A program made the translations under genes and the position numbers. Shown here one piece after another: positions 41,609 through 49,730 of a stretch of DNA of 64,000 bases (positions within the stretch are counted from its first letter, which is position 1; every line of letters starts with the position of its first letter). Source of the stretch: Chitinophagaceae bacterium (GTDB lineage Bacteria > Bacteroidota > Bacteroidia > Chitinophagales > Chitinophagaceae); NCBI GenBank assembly GCA_028288595.1, contig JAQBNK010000152.1:53911-117910 (forward strand), written 5' to 3'. The notes under the pieces are model-generated. The model saw nothing but the letters and a program-made list of their open reading frames with translations, ran no database searches and was not told the origin of the DNA.

Positions 41609-44443
41609 ATGAGATATCTCCTCTTTTGTTTAGCAGTGATTTTAGTTACGGTCTCCTCTTATGCGCAGCAGCTAAGAACGATCAGTGGAAGTGTTACTGA
41701 TACAACCGGCACTCCCCTGCGTGATGTATACGTAAAAATAATTTCAGGACAAGACAGTGTAACAACGGCTACTAATACTTCTGGCGTGTTTCGTTTTGCT
41801 TCAGTTAAGTTCACCCAGTTCACATTAAGCACTACGATGATCGGTTTTGAAAATTATGTCCAGGTTTTCACGGTCGGAAATAATAATGGAAAGGCTTTCC
41901 TTATCGATCCCATTAAATTAAAAATATCATCTAACCAGTTAAGTGATGTAACTGTAGTGAGTACTAACCCCATTACGATAAAAGAAGATACGATCGAATA
42001 TAAGGTGAGTGCTTACAAGGTTCGTGAAGGTGCGCCGATAGAAGATGTGATTAAAAAATTACCGGGGGTTACGGTTGATAAGGATGGTAATGTAACCGCA
42101 CAGGGAAAACAGGTTAAAAGAGTAAGGGTAAATGGCAAGGATTATTTTGGGGGTGATGTACAGACAGCTACACAAAATCTGCCGGCAGATATTATTGATA
42201 ATATCCAGATCATTGATGACTACGGTGACCGTGCAAACCTTACCGGGATCAAAGAAGGTGAACCGGAAAAGATCCTGAACATCAATGTACAAAAAGGAAA
42301 GAACAGGGGAACATTCGGGAATGGTTCTGTTGCCGCGGGAACAGAAGGCCGTTATACTGCCCGTATCTCTGCAAATAATTTCAAAGAAGAGCGCCAGATA
42401 TCCTTACTGGGTTCTCTGAACAATACGAATGCAAACACATTTAATTTTAATGGTGGCGGCCGCGGTGGCGGTGCAAGAGGCGCTAATTTCGGAAGTGCAG
42501 AAAGAGGTGGCAGCGGAGGGGACGGAACTACTTTTGCAAGTTCACTGGGATTAAACTACCGCGATAGCTGGAGTAAAAAATTAACGTCTTATGGCAGCTA
42601 CAGTTACACCAGCAGGAATAACAACACTACAGGTAATTCTTTTCAGCAGGATTTCAATCCTTTAAATAAAATAATCACCAGCAGGGTGAGTGCTAATCAT
42701 ACAGCAACTGAAAACCACAGGGCCACATGGAACCTGGAATATAAAATAGACACATCCAATTACCTGAAATTAACACCCTATTTTTCTTATGCTTCTTCAT
42801 CTTCGGCAGGGAATAGTATTTCTGAGATCAGTAAGGCGAAATATTATACACTGAATAAAAGTCAATCACAAACTAGTTCTTCAACACCGGCAGGAGGGTC
42901 GGATCTATTGTATAATCACCGGTTCAAAAAAAGAGGACGGAATTTTAGTTTAACCGCTTCAGTAGATTATTCCGCACGGGATCAAAACAGGACATCTGAT
43001 AACTCTTATTACAATGTTGATTCCACTGTATCTCCGCTGCTCACAACGCAAACTTTACAGAACCAGCAAATCAATAATGCAAATAAAAATACGGCAAGCA
43101 ATGTACGGGCTTCGTATACTGAGCCCATTAGCAGGTATTCCGTAGTTGAAGTAAGTTATGCGTGGAACAGGTCGGCTACACAGAGCAACAGAGAGGTAAG
43201 CGATATTAACCCGCAAACCGGCGAGAAAATAAAAAATATTAAACAGAGTAATGATTATGATTACCAGTTTGTAACAAACCGCATCGGGTTATCACTTCAC
43301 ACTAATAAACCGAAATACAATTTCCTCCTGGGAGTGGTTGCACAACCTTCCAATCTTTCGGGGACTGATATTGGCAGAAAGATTACGACCAGTAACCGCG
43401 ATTTCAACATCGCACCCAATGCACGCTTTGTTTATAATTTTGCACGCAGTCATTCATTTACTGTTACCTATGGCGGATCAAGCAGGGAACCGAATTTTGC
43501 ACAGTTGCAGCCGGTCAGTGATAGTTCAAACCTGAAAAATATTGTTACCGGTAATCCTGATCTCAATGCCGAATTTACAAACAGGTTCAGCCTGCAGTAT
43601 AATAAAGTGGGCATATTAACAGGCAGTTCATTATTTACGAACCTTTCTTTCGATCAGACCCAAAATAAAATTGTGAGCAGCAGGGTAAATGATCCCCGCG
43701 GTACAGGCAGAACAACAACTTACCTCAATACAAATGGATTTTATGGATTGAATGGTAATTTTTCTTATTCGAAACCTTTCTTCAACAGGAAGTTTACCGT
43801 TTCAGTGAGTACATCTGCCAGTTATGACAACAATATTTCTTTTACTGATAATCAAAAAAATAAAGGACAAAACTGGGTGGTGAGACCGGGCATGCGTTTG
43901 AACTTCGATTTTGAAAATATTATCGATGCAGGCGCTTCCGCGAACTATACTATTAATAAAACCATCACCCGGTATCCAACTTCAACAACCAGTACAGAAG
44001 TAAGATCATTGAATCTTGGACTCGATGGCAGAAATTATTTTTTAAAAGACTGGACCTTGGGATACGATCTCCAGAAAATTATCAACTCCGGTTATTTAAG
44101 TACCGTAAATACAAATCCTACGCTGCTTAATTTATACATTGAACGTCGTTTTTTAAAAAACAATATGGCTACGGCCAGGATACAGGGCTTTGATCTGTTC
44201 AACCAGAATACTGGTATTTCCCGGGAAGTAAATGGTACAACTGTTACGGATATTCAGAATAACCGTCTCGGCCGATATTTCATCATGTCATTTACATTAA
44301 GACTTCAAAAATTTGCAGGCAGCGGTTTTAAGAGACCGCAGGGACAGCGAAACGGAAATCAAATGCGTCCTGGTAATGGTGGCGGCAACCGTAACAATAA
44401 TGGCGGAGGAAATGGTGGCGGTGGTGGAAGAAGAAATAACTAA
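41609..44443 (+). CDS. Outer-membrane beta-barrel receptor with carboxypeptidase-regulatory N-domain
   Basis: 944 residues: signal peptide (to about residue 20), an N-terminal carboxypeptidase-regulatory-like beta-sandwich (GSVTDTTGTPLRDVYVKI), a plug-like domain (KKLPGVTVDKDGNVTAQGKQ), then a large aromatic-rich barrel of the OMP_b-brl type. No SusD partner follows, so it is not a classic Sus pair. The last 30 residues are Gly/Asn/Arg-rich, and the protein ends there without a beta-signal aromatic residue, so the tail hangs beyond the barrel. Ligand unknown. Confidence 0.9.
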   Translation: MRYLLFCLAVILVTVSSYAQQLRTISGSVTDTTGTPLRDVYVKIISGQDSVTTATNTSGVFRFASVKFTQFTLSTTMIGFENYVQVFTVGNNNGKAFLIDPIKLKISSNQLSDVTVVSTNPITIKEDTIEYKVSAYKVREGAPIEDVIKKLPGVTVDKDGNVTAQGKQVKRVRVNGKDYFGGDVQTATQNLPADIIDNIQIIDDYGDRANLTGIKEGEPEKILNINVQKGKNRGTFGNGSVAAGTEGRYTARISANNFKEERQISLLGSLNNTNANTFNFNGGGRGGGARGANFGSAERGGSGGDGTTFASSLGLNYRDSWSKKLTSYGSYSYTSRNNNTTGNSFQQDFNPLNKIITSRVSANHTATENHRATWNLEYKIDTSNYLKLTPYFSYASSSSAGNSISEISKAKYYTLNKSQSQTSSSTPAGGSDLLYNHRFKKRGRNFSLTASVDYSARDQNRTSDNSYYNVDSTVSPLLTTQTLQNQQINNANKNTASNVRASYTEPISRYSVVEVSYAWNRSATQSNREVSDINPQTGEKIKNIKQSNDYDYQFVTNRIGLSLHTNKPKYNFLLGVVAQPSNLSGTDIGRKITTSNRDFNIAPNARFVYNFARSHSFTVTYGGSSREPNFAQLQPVSDSSNLKNIVTGNPDLNAEFTNRFSLQYNKVGILTGSSLFTNLSFDQTQNKIVSSRVNDPRGTGRTTTYLNTNGFYGLNGNFSYSKPFFNRKFTVSVSTSASYDNNISFTDNQKNKGQNWVVRPGMRLNFDFENIIDAGASANYTINKTITRYPTSTTSTEVRSLNLGLDGRNYFLKDWTLGYDLQKIINSGYLSTVNTNPTLLNLYIERRFLKNNMATARIQGFDLFNQNTGISREVNGTTVTDIQNNRLGRYFIMSFTLRLQKFAGSGFKRPQGQRNGNQMRPGNGGGNRNNNGGGNGGGGGRRNN

Positions 44444-44578
44444 TACAATTCTCGTTACCATAATTTCAAAAGCAAGCGTCTGCTTTGGTAGATAAAAATG
44501 AATGGTTTGGCGCAATTAATAAAATCGGGACTGAATATTAAACAGTTTTGCATTGCAGCTTATTAACTGCCACGAATT

Positions 44579-44596
44579 AATTCCTTTAAAGGAATT
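44579..44596. promoter_or_regulatory. 18-bp perfect palindrome upstream of 44619
   Basis: AATTCCTTTAAAGGAATT is identical to its reverse complement, 23 bases before the ATG of the next gene. It could be an operator for a dimeric regulator; TTTTTG follows directly. Confidence 0.5.
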
Positions 44597-44618
44597 TTTG
44601 TAAGAATAAAATAAATAA

Positions 44619-44918
44619 ATGCAAGAGAGGATAAGACTCAGGGAACTCATCCGGGATTTCGATACCAGCAATACAAATAGTCTTCAACTAAGAATGCTTG
44701 TTTTAGAATGCATGAGTGATATACGGGAAAAATTAGATTTTCCGGGCTCTGATAACTACATGGAAATCTGGCAGCAACTGGAAACTATTTACCAATCTTT
44801 GAAGCAAGACACTTCGTCATCCGCTGAAAGCACAGACCGTTATAAAACTAAAATATTAGTGACCTGGGATAAATACATTGAACATCTTTTGGTTGATCCA
44901 ACAAAGGAAAGTAATTGA
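44619..44918 (+). CDS. Hypothetical helical protein, 99 residues
   Basis: All-helical, soluble, with no signal peptide. Conserved-looking features are RLRELIRDFDTS and LRMLVLECMSDIREKLDFPG. I do not recognise a family. It sits 111 bases before a PAS histidine kinase on the same strand, behind a palindromic site, so a signalling accessory role is possible but unproved. Confidence 0.6.
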   Translation: MQERIRLRELIRDFDTSNTNSLQLRMLVLECMSDIREKLDFPGSDNYMEIWQQLETIYQSLKQDTSSSAESTDRYKTKILVTWDKYIEHLLVDPTKESN

Positions 44919-45029
44919 TGAAACGGCCGCACTCCCGTCTCCTTTCGGTTTTCTATATTTTTTATACTATTCAGTTATCTGTGGTGGCAAAAAATTTTTA
45001 ATAAAGTTGTAAAGCATTTATTTTTAAGT

Positions 45030-46943
45030 ATGGAAAAACCAATCGTAGTTTCCGCAGAAGACTACAAGCTAGTTTTTTATCATAGCCCTGCAGCAAAGCT
45101 TTTAATTTCCACTGATGCTCCTCATTATACCATCATCGACGTAAACGAAGCCTACAATTTATCAACTAACACCACCCGGGAATTTCTCCTTGGGCAACCT
45201 GTATTCGGCGCTTTCCCTGCTAACCCGAGTGACAATGATTCAAAAAATATTGAGCGTACTATTTTTTCTTTTGAGCAAGCTATTCGTACAAAAAAAGCCC
45301 ATACCATGTATAACTACAGGTATGATATTCCTGTTCCGGGCAAACCCGGGGAATTTGAAGAAAGGTATTGGACAACCAGCAATACACCGGTAATGGACGA
45401 TGCAGGCAATGTTAAATTCCTCATCCATTCTCCATTGAATGTGACCGAGATCATTAAACTTAGTGAAAAAGAAAAGCAAAGTGCAGAGGCACTCCTCAGG
45501 CAAAGAGAACAGCTTTATTCCATTTTCATGCAGGCCCCCGTTGGTATTGGAATATTCCTCGGCCCGGAATACCGCGTGGAACTGATCAATCAGCCTTTAT
45601 GTGATCTGTATGGAAGTACGTTTGATGAAATGATTAATAAGCCGGTCTTCGAAATTCTGACACATGCCAAGGGACTGGGTTTCGAAGAGCTGCTTGATAA
45701 TGTAAGAGACACAGGTATACCTTTTATAGGAGAAGGCCTCGCAGTACCCCTGGTTCGAAAGGGACAGCTTGAAACCGTGTATGTGAATTTTGTGTATGAA
45801 CCTTTTCGTGAAAATGATGGAACCATCACTGGAGTAATTGGAATAGCTATTGAGGTTACCAACCAGGTGATCATTAAACAGCAACTACAAGTAAGTGAAC
45901 AAAGATTGTCTCTTGCAATTGCTTCTTCCAATCAGGGCGTATGGGACCTGGATCTTACTACCGGTAACATAGAACGCTCGCTGAAATATGCAGAAATATT
46001 TGGTGACAATGAACCTTCTAATCAGTGGACGATAGATGATGTCTGGAACCATATTTTTCCAGATGACCTGAAAAAAGTAAAGGATGTTTTTTCAGCTTCG
46101 CAGCTTTCAGGTAAACTAAATATTGAATTCAGGATAGTACTGCCCGGCGGGAAAATACGGTGGGTGCATGTAGTTGGTGAATCGCTGGCAGAAACCGAAT
46201 CACAACACCAGAGAATGCTTGGGACGATACAGGATATTACACAGAGAAAAGATATGGAAAAACAAAAGGATGAATTCATCTCTATCGTCAGCCACGAATT
46301 AAAAACACCCATCACATCACTCAAGGCATATGGGCAAATAGTAGAGAAGCGGCTTGCCACATTGGAAGATAAAACATCTTATAGCATGATCAAAAAGATG
46401 AGTGAAAACATCAGCCGTCTCACCACGCTTGTTCAGGATCTTGTAGATGTTACCCGGATAGAAAATAATAAACTGCAATTCAGAATATCAGATTTTAGTT
46501 TTAATGAACTTGTTAAAGATGTTGCCGAAGAAATCGGAAGAATTTATCCCGAACATCAAATTATCATCGAAAATAAAAGCGAAGTAATCATTCATAACGA
46601 CAGGGAAAGAACCGAGCAGGTAATCCGAAACCTGGTTTCTAATGCAATTAAATATTCTCCCGGGGCTGATAAAGTTATCATACATATCACGCGGGAAAAT
46701 GATAAAATGATTTGCAGTATTGAAGACTTCGGAATAGGAATAAGCCCGGAACAACAGCCTTATGTTTTTGAGCGTTTTTACCAGGCCGCGGATCATAAAG
46801 CAAATCCGTTTCCCGGGCTGGGGCTTGGCTTATATATATGCCGCCAGATTATCGATCGGCAGGGTGGAACAATTTCTGTAAAAAGTGAATTAAACAAAGG
46901 CTCCGTCTTCACAATTACATTGCCTCTTGACAATTTTAATTAA
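45030..46943 (+). CDS. Multi-PAS soluble sensor histidine kinase
   Basis: 637 residues, no membrane helix. Three PAS domains occupy about residues 8-140, 155-285 and 290-405 (the last with a PAC segment IRWVHVVGESLAE...GTIQDIT). The kinase core has the phospho-accepting His422 in VSHELKTP, the N box RNLVSNAIKYSP, G1 FGIGIS, and G2 GLGLGLYI. A cytoplasmic sensor; its partner receivers may be the orphan ones in this window, but none is adjacent. Its stop is 11 bases from the convergent gene. Confidence 0.95.
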   Translation: MEKPIVVSAEDYKLVFYHSPAAKLLISTDAPHYTIIDVNEAYNLSTNTTREFLLGQPVFGAFPANPSDNDSKNIERTIFSFEQAIRTKKAHTMYNYRYDIPVPGKPGEFEERYWTTSNTPVMDDAGNVKFLIHSPLNVTEIIKLSEKEKQSAEALLRQREQLYSIFMQAPVGIGIFLGPEYRVELINQPLCDLYGSTFDEMINKPVFEILTHAKGLGFEELLDNVRDTGIPFIGEGLAVPLVRKGQLETVYVNFVYEPFRENDGTITGVIGIAIEVTNQVIIKQQLQVSEQRLSLAIASSNQGVWDLDLTTGNIERSLKYAEIFGDNEPSNQWTIDDVWNHIFPDDLKKVKDVFSASQLSGKLNIEFRIVLPGGKIRWVHVVGESLAETESQHQRMLGTIQDITQRKDMEKQKDEFISIVSHELKTPITSLKAYGQIVEKRLATLEDKTSYSMIKKMSENISRLTTLVQDLVDVTRIENNKLQFRISDFSFNELVKDVAEEIGRIYPEHQIIIENKSEVIIHNDRERTEQVIRNLVSNAIKYSPGADKVIIHITRENDKMICSIEDFGIGISPEQQPYVFERFYQAADHKANPFPGLGLGLYICRQIIDRQGGTISVKSELNKGSVFTITLPLDNFN

Positions 46944-46954
46944 AAATGATTCAT

Positions 46955-47410
46955 TCACTTTTCCTCTTTCTGAAATTTAAATAAACCCTTATCGGTAACC
47001 TGCATTAAGTTTTTATATCGTGGGCAATATATCCCTGAAAATGCTCCTTCCTTCAACCTGCCTATAAAGTCAGCAATTACTTTCCTTTCTTTCGGATCAA
47101 TCACATTGATCGTAATATTATTCTCGGAAAAGGTTACGTTCAATGGAACTTTATAGAGTTTCTCTTCAGGAAAATCGAGATAGGCTTTTGTTGTATAGCC
47201 ATCGATCCAGGTATATAAATAAACTTTTTTTGTCACCCCGTCCTTTACTATGCTTCCGTTCCATCCGCCATTAAAGGCAGGATCGAATTGCTTTACGCAA
47301 ACAGCTGTATTTTCTTTTTTCTCTGCAATTTGATTATCCTGAGCAAAACAATGAGAACAGGCAAAACAGGAAAGCACCAATGCATATTTTATAAAGAGGT
47401 TCTGAGACAT
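46955..47410 (-). CDS. Secreted protein of unknown function, 151 residues
   Basis: A signal peptide ends at about residue 23 (CSHCFAQ). The mature part is beta-rich with GGWNGSIVKDGVTKKVYLYTW, reminiscent of small lipocalin-like or DUF2147-like barrels, but I cannot assign it. It is convergent with the histidine kinase and 24 bases downstream of another secreted protein gene, so the two probably form an operon. Confidence 0.7.
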   Translation of the reverse strand: MSQNLFIKYALVLSCFACSHCFAQDNQIAEKKENTAVCVKQFDPAFNGGWNGSIVKDGVTKKVYLYTWIDGYTTKAYLDFPEEKLYKVPLNVTFSENNITINVIDPKERKVIADFIGRLKEGAFSGIYCPRYKNLMQVTDKGLFKFQKEEK

Positions 47411-47434
47411 AGATAATTTTTTTTAGAATGGCAA

Positions 47435-48016
47435 TCAATTGATCATACTGATCTTAAAAAACAACTTCAAAAATTGTGCTTCACATTTTTTACCTGCACA
47501 TAAGCAAACAGGCTTAGGCGACTCTAAAGGGAATTTGCCTTCAAATACCAGCACCGCTTTCCTGGCGTCTGTGCTGAAAGAAAATATTTTTGACTGCTCT
47601 GAGTTCCCATCCTTTAAATAAACAGTCTTATGTATTAACATGGGTTCGCTTTGAATTAATAAACCATTTTCAACGGAAACATGCACATCGCCAATTCCAT
47701 ATTCCTTCATCAATTTTTCTATATCCTCTTTTGATTTCCATTGATATACAACCAATGGAATATTCTTTTTCGCTAATTGGTCCTTTAAAGTTTTCAGCTC
47801 TTCTTTTTCTAATTCAGATAACGGGTCGCTTTCGTTCCAGAGTTTGAATACGACATAGTTTTTATCCTCCCGGTAAGTTGTGTAACCAGGGTCGCCGGGG
47901 GTCCAGGTATTTCCACTTGCACGGTCAGTTACGCTAACCCCCGCTCGTAAATCCTGTCCGGAACTGGTATAAGATTGAATAAGTATTGCTATAATCAAAA
48001 AGCAAAAAATCTTCAT
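47435..48016 (-). CDS. Secreted protein of unknown function, 193 residues
   Basis: I start at the ATG at 48016, where a signal peptide begins (MKIFCFLIIAILIQS); the longer reading upstream would overlap the divergent DUF6526 gene. The middle holds a Lys/Glu-rich helical segment (SDPLSELEKEELKTLKDQL) and the C-terminus has the cluster CLCAGKKC. No family recognised. First gene of a likely two-gene leftward operon. Confidence 0.7.
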   Translation of the reverse strand: MKIFCFLIIAILIQSYTSSGQDLRAGVSVTDRASGNTWTPGDPGYTTYREDKNYVVFKLWNESDPLSELEKEELKTLKDQLAKKNIPLVVYQWKSKEDIEKLMKEYGIGDVHVSVENGLLIQSEPMLIHKTVYLKDGNSEQSKIFSFSTDARKAVLVFEGKFPLESPKPVCLCAGKKCEAQFLKLFFKISMIN

Positions 48017-48154
48017 ATTTTTTAGTTTTATAGTACAAGATGGAAGGCCGCTGGAAACACAGTTAACACAGATAAGAGAGATAAATTGGAAAAGGTTGGA
48101 ATTAATCCAATATATTTCTTGTAAAACCAGCCATACAATTATCAAAATAATTAC

Positions 48155-48592
48155 ATGAAAAAACAACAAACCCTTTCTAATCATTCACGCCTTCTTCCCG
48201 GCTATCATGGTTTTACCTTATTATCGGTGCTTGCCATTTTTATTCTTGCTGTATTGAATGCTATACACCAGTACGGAAACAAAGACTGGATCTATAATGC
48301 ACTTGCACCATTATTGGTTTCAATTGTAATAATGCTTTTATACTATTATACCCGGTCTTTTGCGTTAACTGCGCAAGACAGGGCCATCAGGTCAGAAGAG
48401 GCATTGAGGTATTTTGTTTTAACCGGAACCCCGCTTCCCCAAAAATTATCTGTATCCCAGGTAATTGCCCTGAGGTTTGCCAGCGATGGCGAATTTCCGG
48501 CACTGGCAAAAAAAGCTACTGAAGAAAATCTTTCAGCCGGGGAAATAAAAAAATCAATTACTGAATGGAAGCCAGATCATTACAGAGTTTAA
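48155..48592 (+). CDS. DUF6526-family membrane protein
   Basis: 145 residues with two N-terminal membrane helices (about 22-42 and 50-66) and a soluble helical C-terminus. The NHSRLLPGYHGF segment before the first helix matches the NHxRxxPxxHF pattern of DUF6526. Function unknown. Divergent from the secreted-protein pair. Confidence 0.8.
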   Translation: MKKQQTLSNHSRLLPGYHGFTLLSVLAIFILAVLNAIHQYGNKDWIYNALAPLLVSIVIMLLYYYTRSFALTAQDRAIRSEEALRYFVLTGTPLPQKLSVSQVIALRFASDGEFPALAKKATEENLSAGEIKKSITEWKPDHYRV

Positions 48593-48913
48593 GCTGGCTC
48601 AGCGCTCTAAAGATTGTTGGGCACATTTTCTCAACATTTTTTGGCCAGCCCCGCCTAATTATCCAAGACATTTTTGTTTAGCACATTTTATTTGTATTTT
48701 GTACTCATAACCCCCTACCCATGGAACAGTCTGATCAATCCCGTGATTGTAAAGCAGGAAAATTACTCCTGGAAGATTTACAAAAAAATCACTGTAAAAT
48801 TTCAATATCTATCACCACCAATAAATTCATACTTCAGCATAGTTGAAGCTTCAAAACAATTAAAACTAATCGTACCTGCAACCCATCCATCAAATCAAAA
48901 GCTTAAAAAAATT

Positions 48914-49621
48914 ATGAGAACTTTATTACTTGCCTTCTTCGTTTTACTTCTCAGTTCAATTAATGCCCAGGATCGTATTTTGGGTTTTGGTGTTATCAAA
49001 CTTGGGAAAACGTATGAGCAGATTGTTCAGGACATGCAATTAAAAGATATTCGGGAGGGCAATAATAAGAAGATGGATTACTCTGATCTGTACCAGCCTA
49101 AGGTTGCAGTAATGCTTCAATACGACAGCTCGAAATATTTAAATGCGCTGACAGAAAGCTTCTTTAAAAAATGTCCCGATGCCATTATTCTGAAAGTACC
49201 GAGATATACGGTAGCAGATATTACAGTTACAGACCTTGAACTAACGTTTTACAAGAAAAAGCTGGTCGACATTATGATATCGAGCCCTAAAATGGAATTC
49301 GTTGAGGCATTCCAGACTAAATATGGCAAGGGTAATATCTTTAAAGATTCAAAAGTGATAAAATGCGCCTCAGCGGCACGTGGAAGTTTTGAAGTAGAAG
49401 AAGTTTCTTATACAACTACGTACGAGAGCAACGACCCGGATATAAAGATCACTAATTTCTTATCCGACTACAGGGATTCAAAATGTGCCCAGCAATTTCT
49501 TTCCTACTTCAGAATTTCTAATACTAATTTATTGAAGGAATTAAGCACCTGCGAAACCCAGGCGCAGGATCGTGAAGCAAAAAAGAAAGAGAGAGACCTG
49601 AAGAAGCTTTCGGACTTCTAA
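48914..49621 (+). CDS. Secreted protein of unknown function, 235 residues
   Basis: The open frame begins at a TTG at 48674, but a clean signal peptide starts at the ATG at 48914 (LLLAFFVLLLSSINAQ), so I use that. The mature protein starts DRILGFGVIKLGKTYEQIVQ, a pattern found in several Bacteroidota exported proteins of unknown role, and ends in a very Lys/Arg/Glu-rich helix. It is followed by a long hairpin. Confidence 0.75.
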   Translation: MRTLLLAFFVLLLSSINAQDRILGFGVIKLGKTYEQIVQDMQLKDIREGNNKKMDYSDLYQPKVAVMLQYDSSKYLNALTESFFKKCPDAIILKVPRYTVADITVTDLELTFYKKKLVDIMISSPKMEFVEAFQTKYGKGNIFKDSKVIKCASAARGSFEVEEVSYTTTYESNDPDIKITNFLSDYRDSKCAQQFLSYFRISNTNLLKELSTCETQAQDREAKKKERDLKKLSDF

Positions 49622-49648
49622 ACCTTTTTTAAACATTACCTGGTTGTT

Positions 49649-49710
49649 AACCCTTGCCATATGTTTCAACACTTAGTTGATAGACATGGCAAGGGTTATT
49701 CTTTTTAAAA
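49649..49710. terminator. Long imperfect hairpin with T run
   Basis: 22-base arms (49649-49670 and 49676-49697), of which the outer 12 bp are perfect (AACCCTTGCCAT/ATGGCAAGGGTT), around a 5-base loop; five T follow at 49702-49706. It lies between the rightward secreted-protein gene and the convergent DUF5916 gene. Confidence 0.78.
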
Positions 49711-49730
49711 ATGGATGTAAATAACCCGTT

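Noticed and set aside
48017..48184. Longer start for the secreted protein gene at 47435
   Set aside because: It would place a 56-residue hydrophobic stretch before an evident signal peptide and overlap the divergent DUF6526 gene.
48674..48913. N-terminal extension of the secreted protein at 48914
   Set aside because: It starts at TTG, has no family similarity, and would bury the signal peptide 80 residues into the protein.
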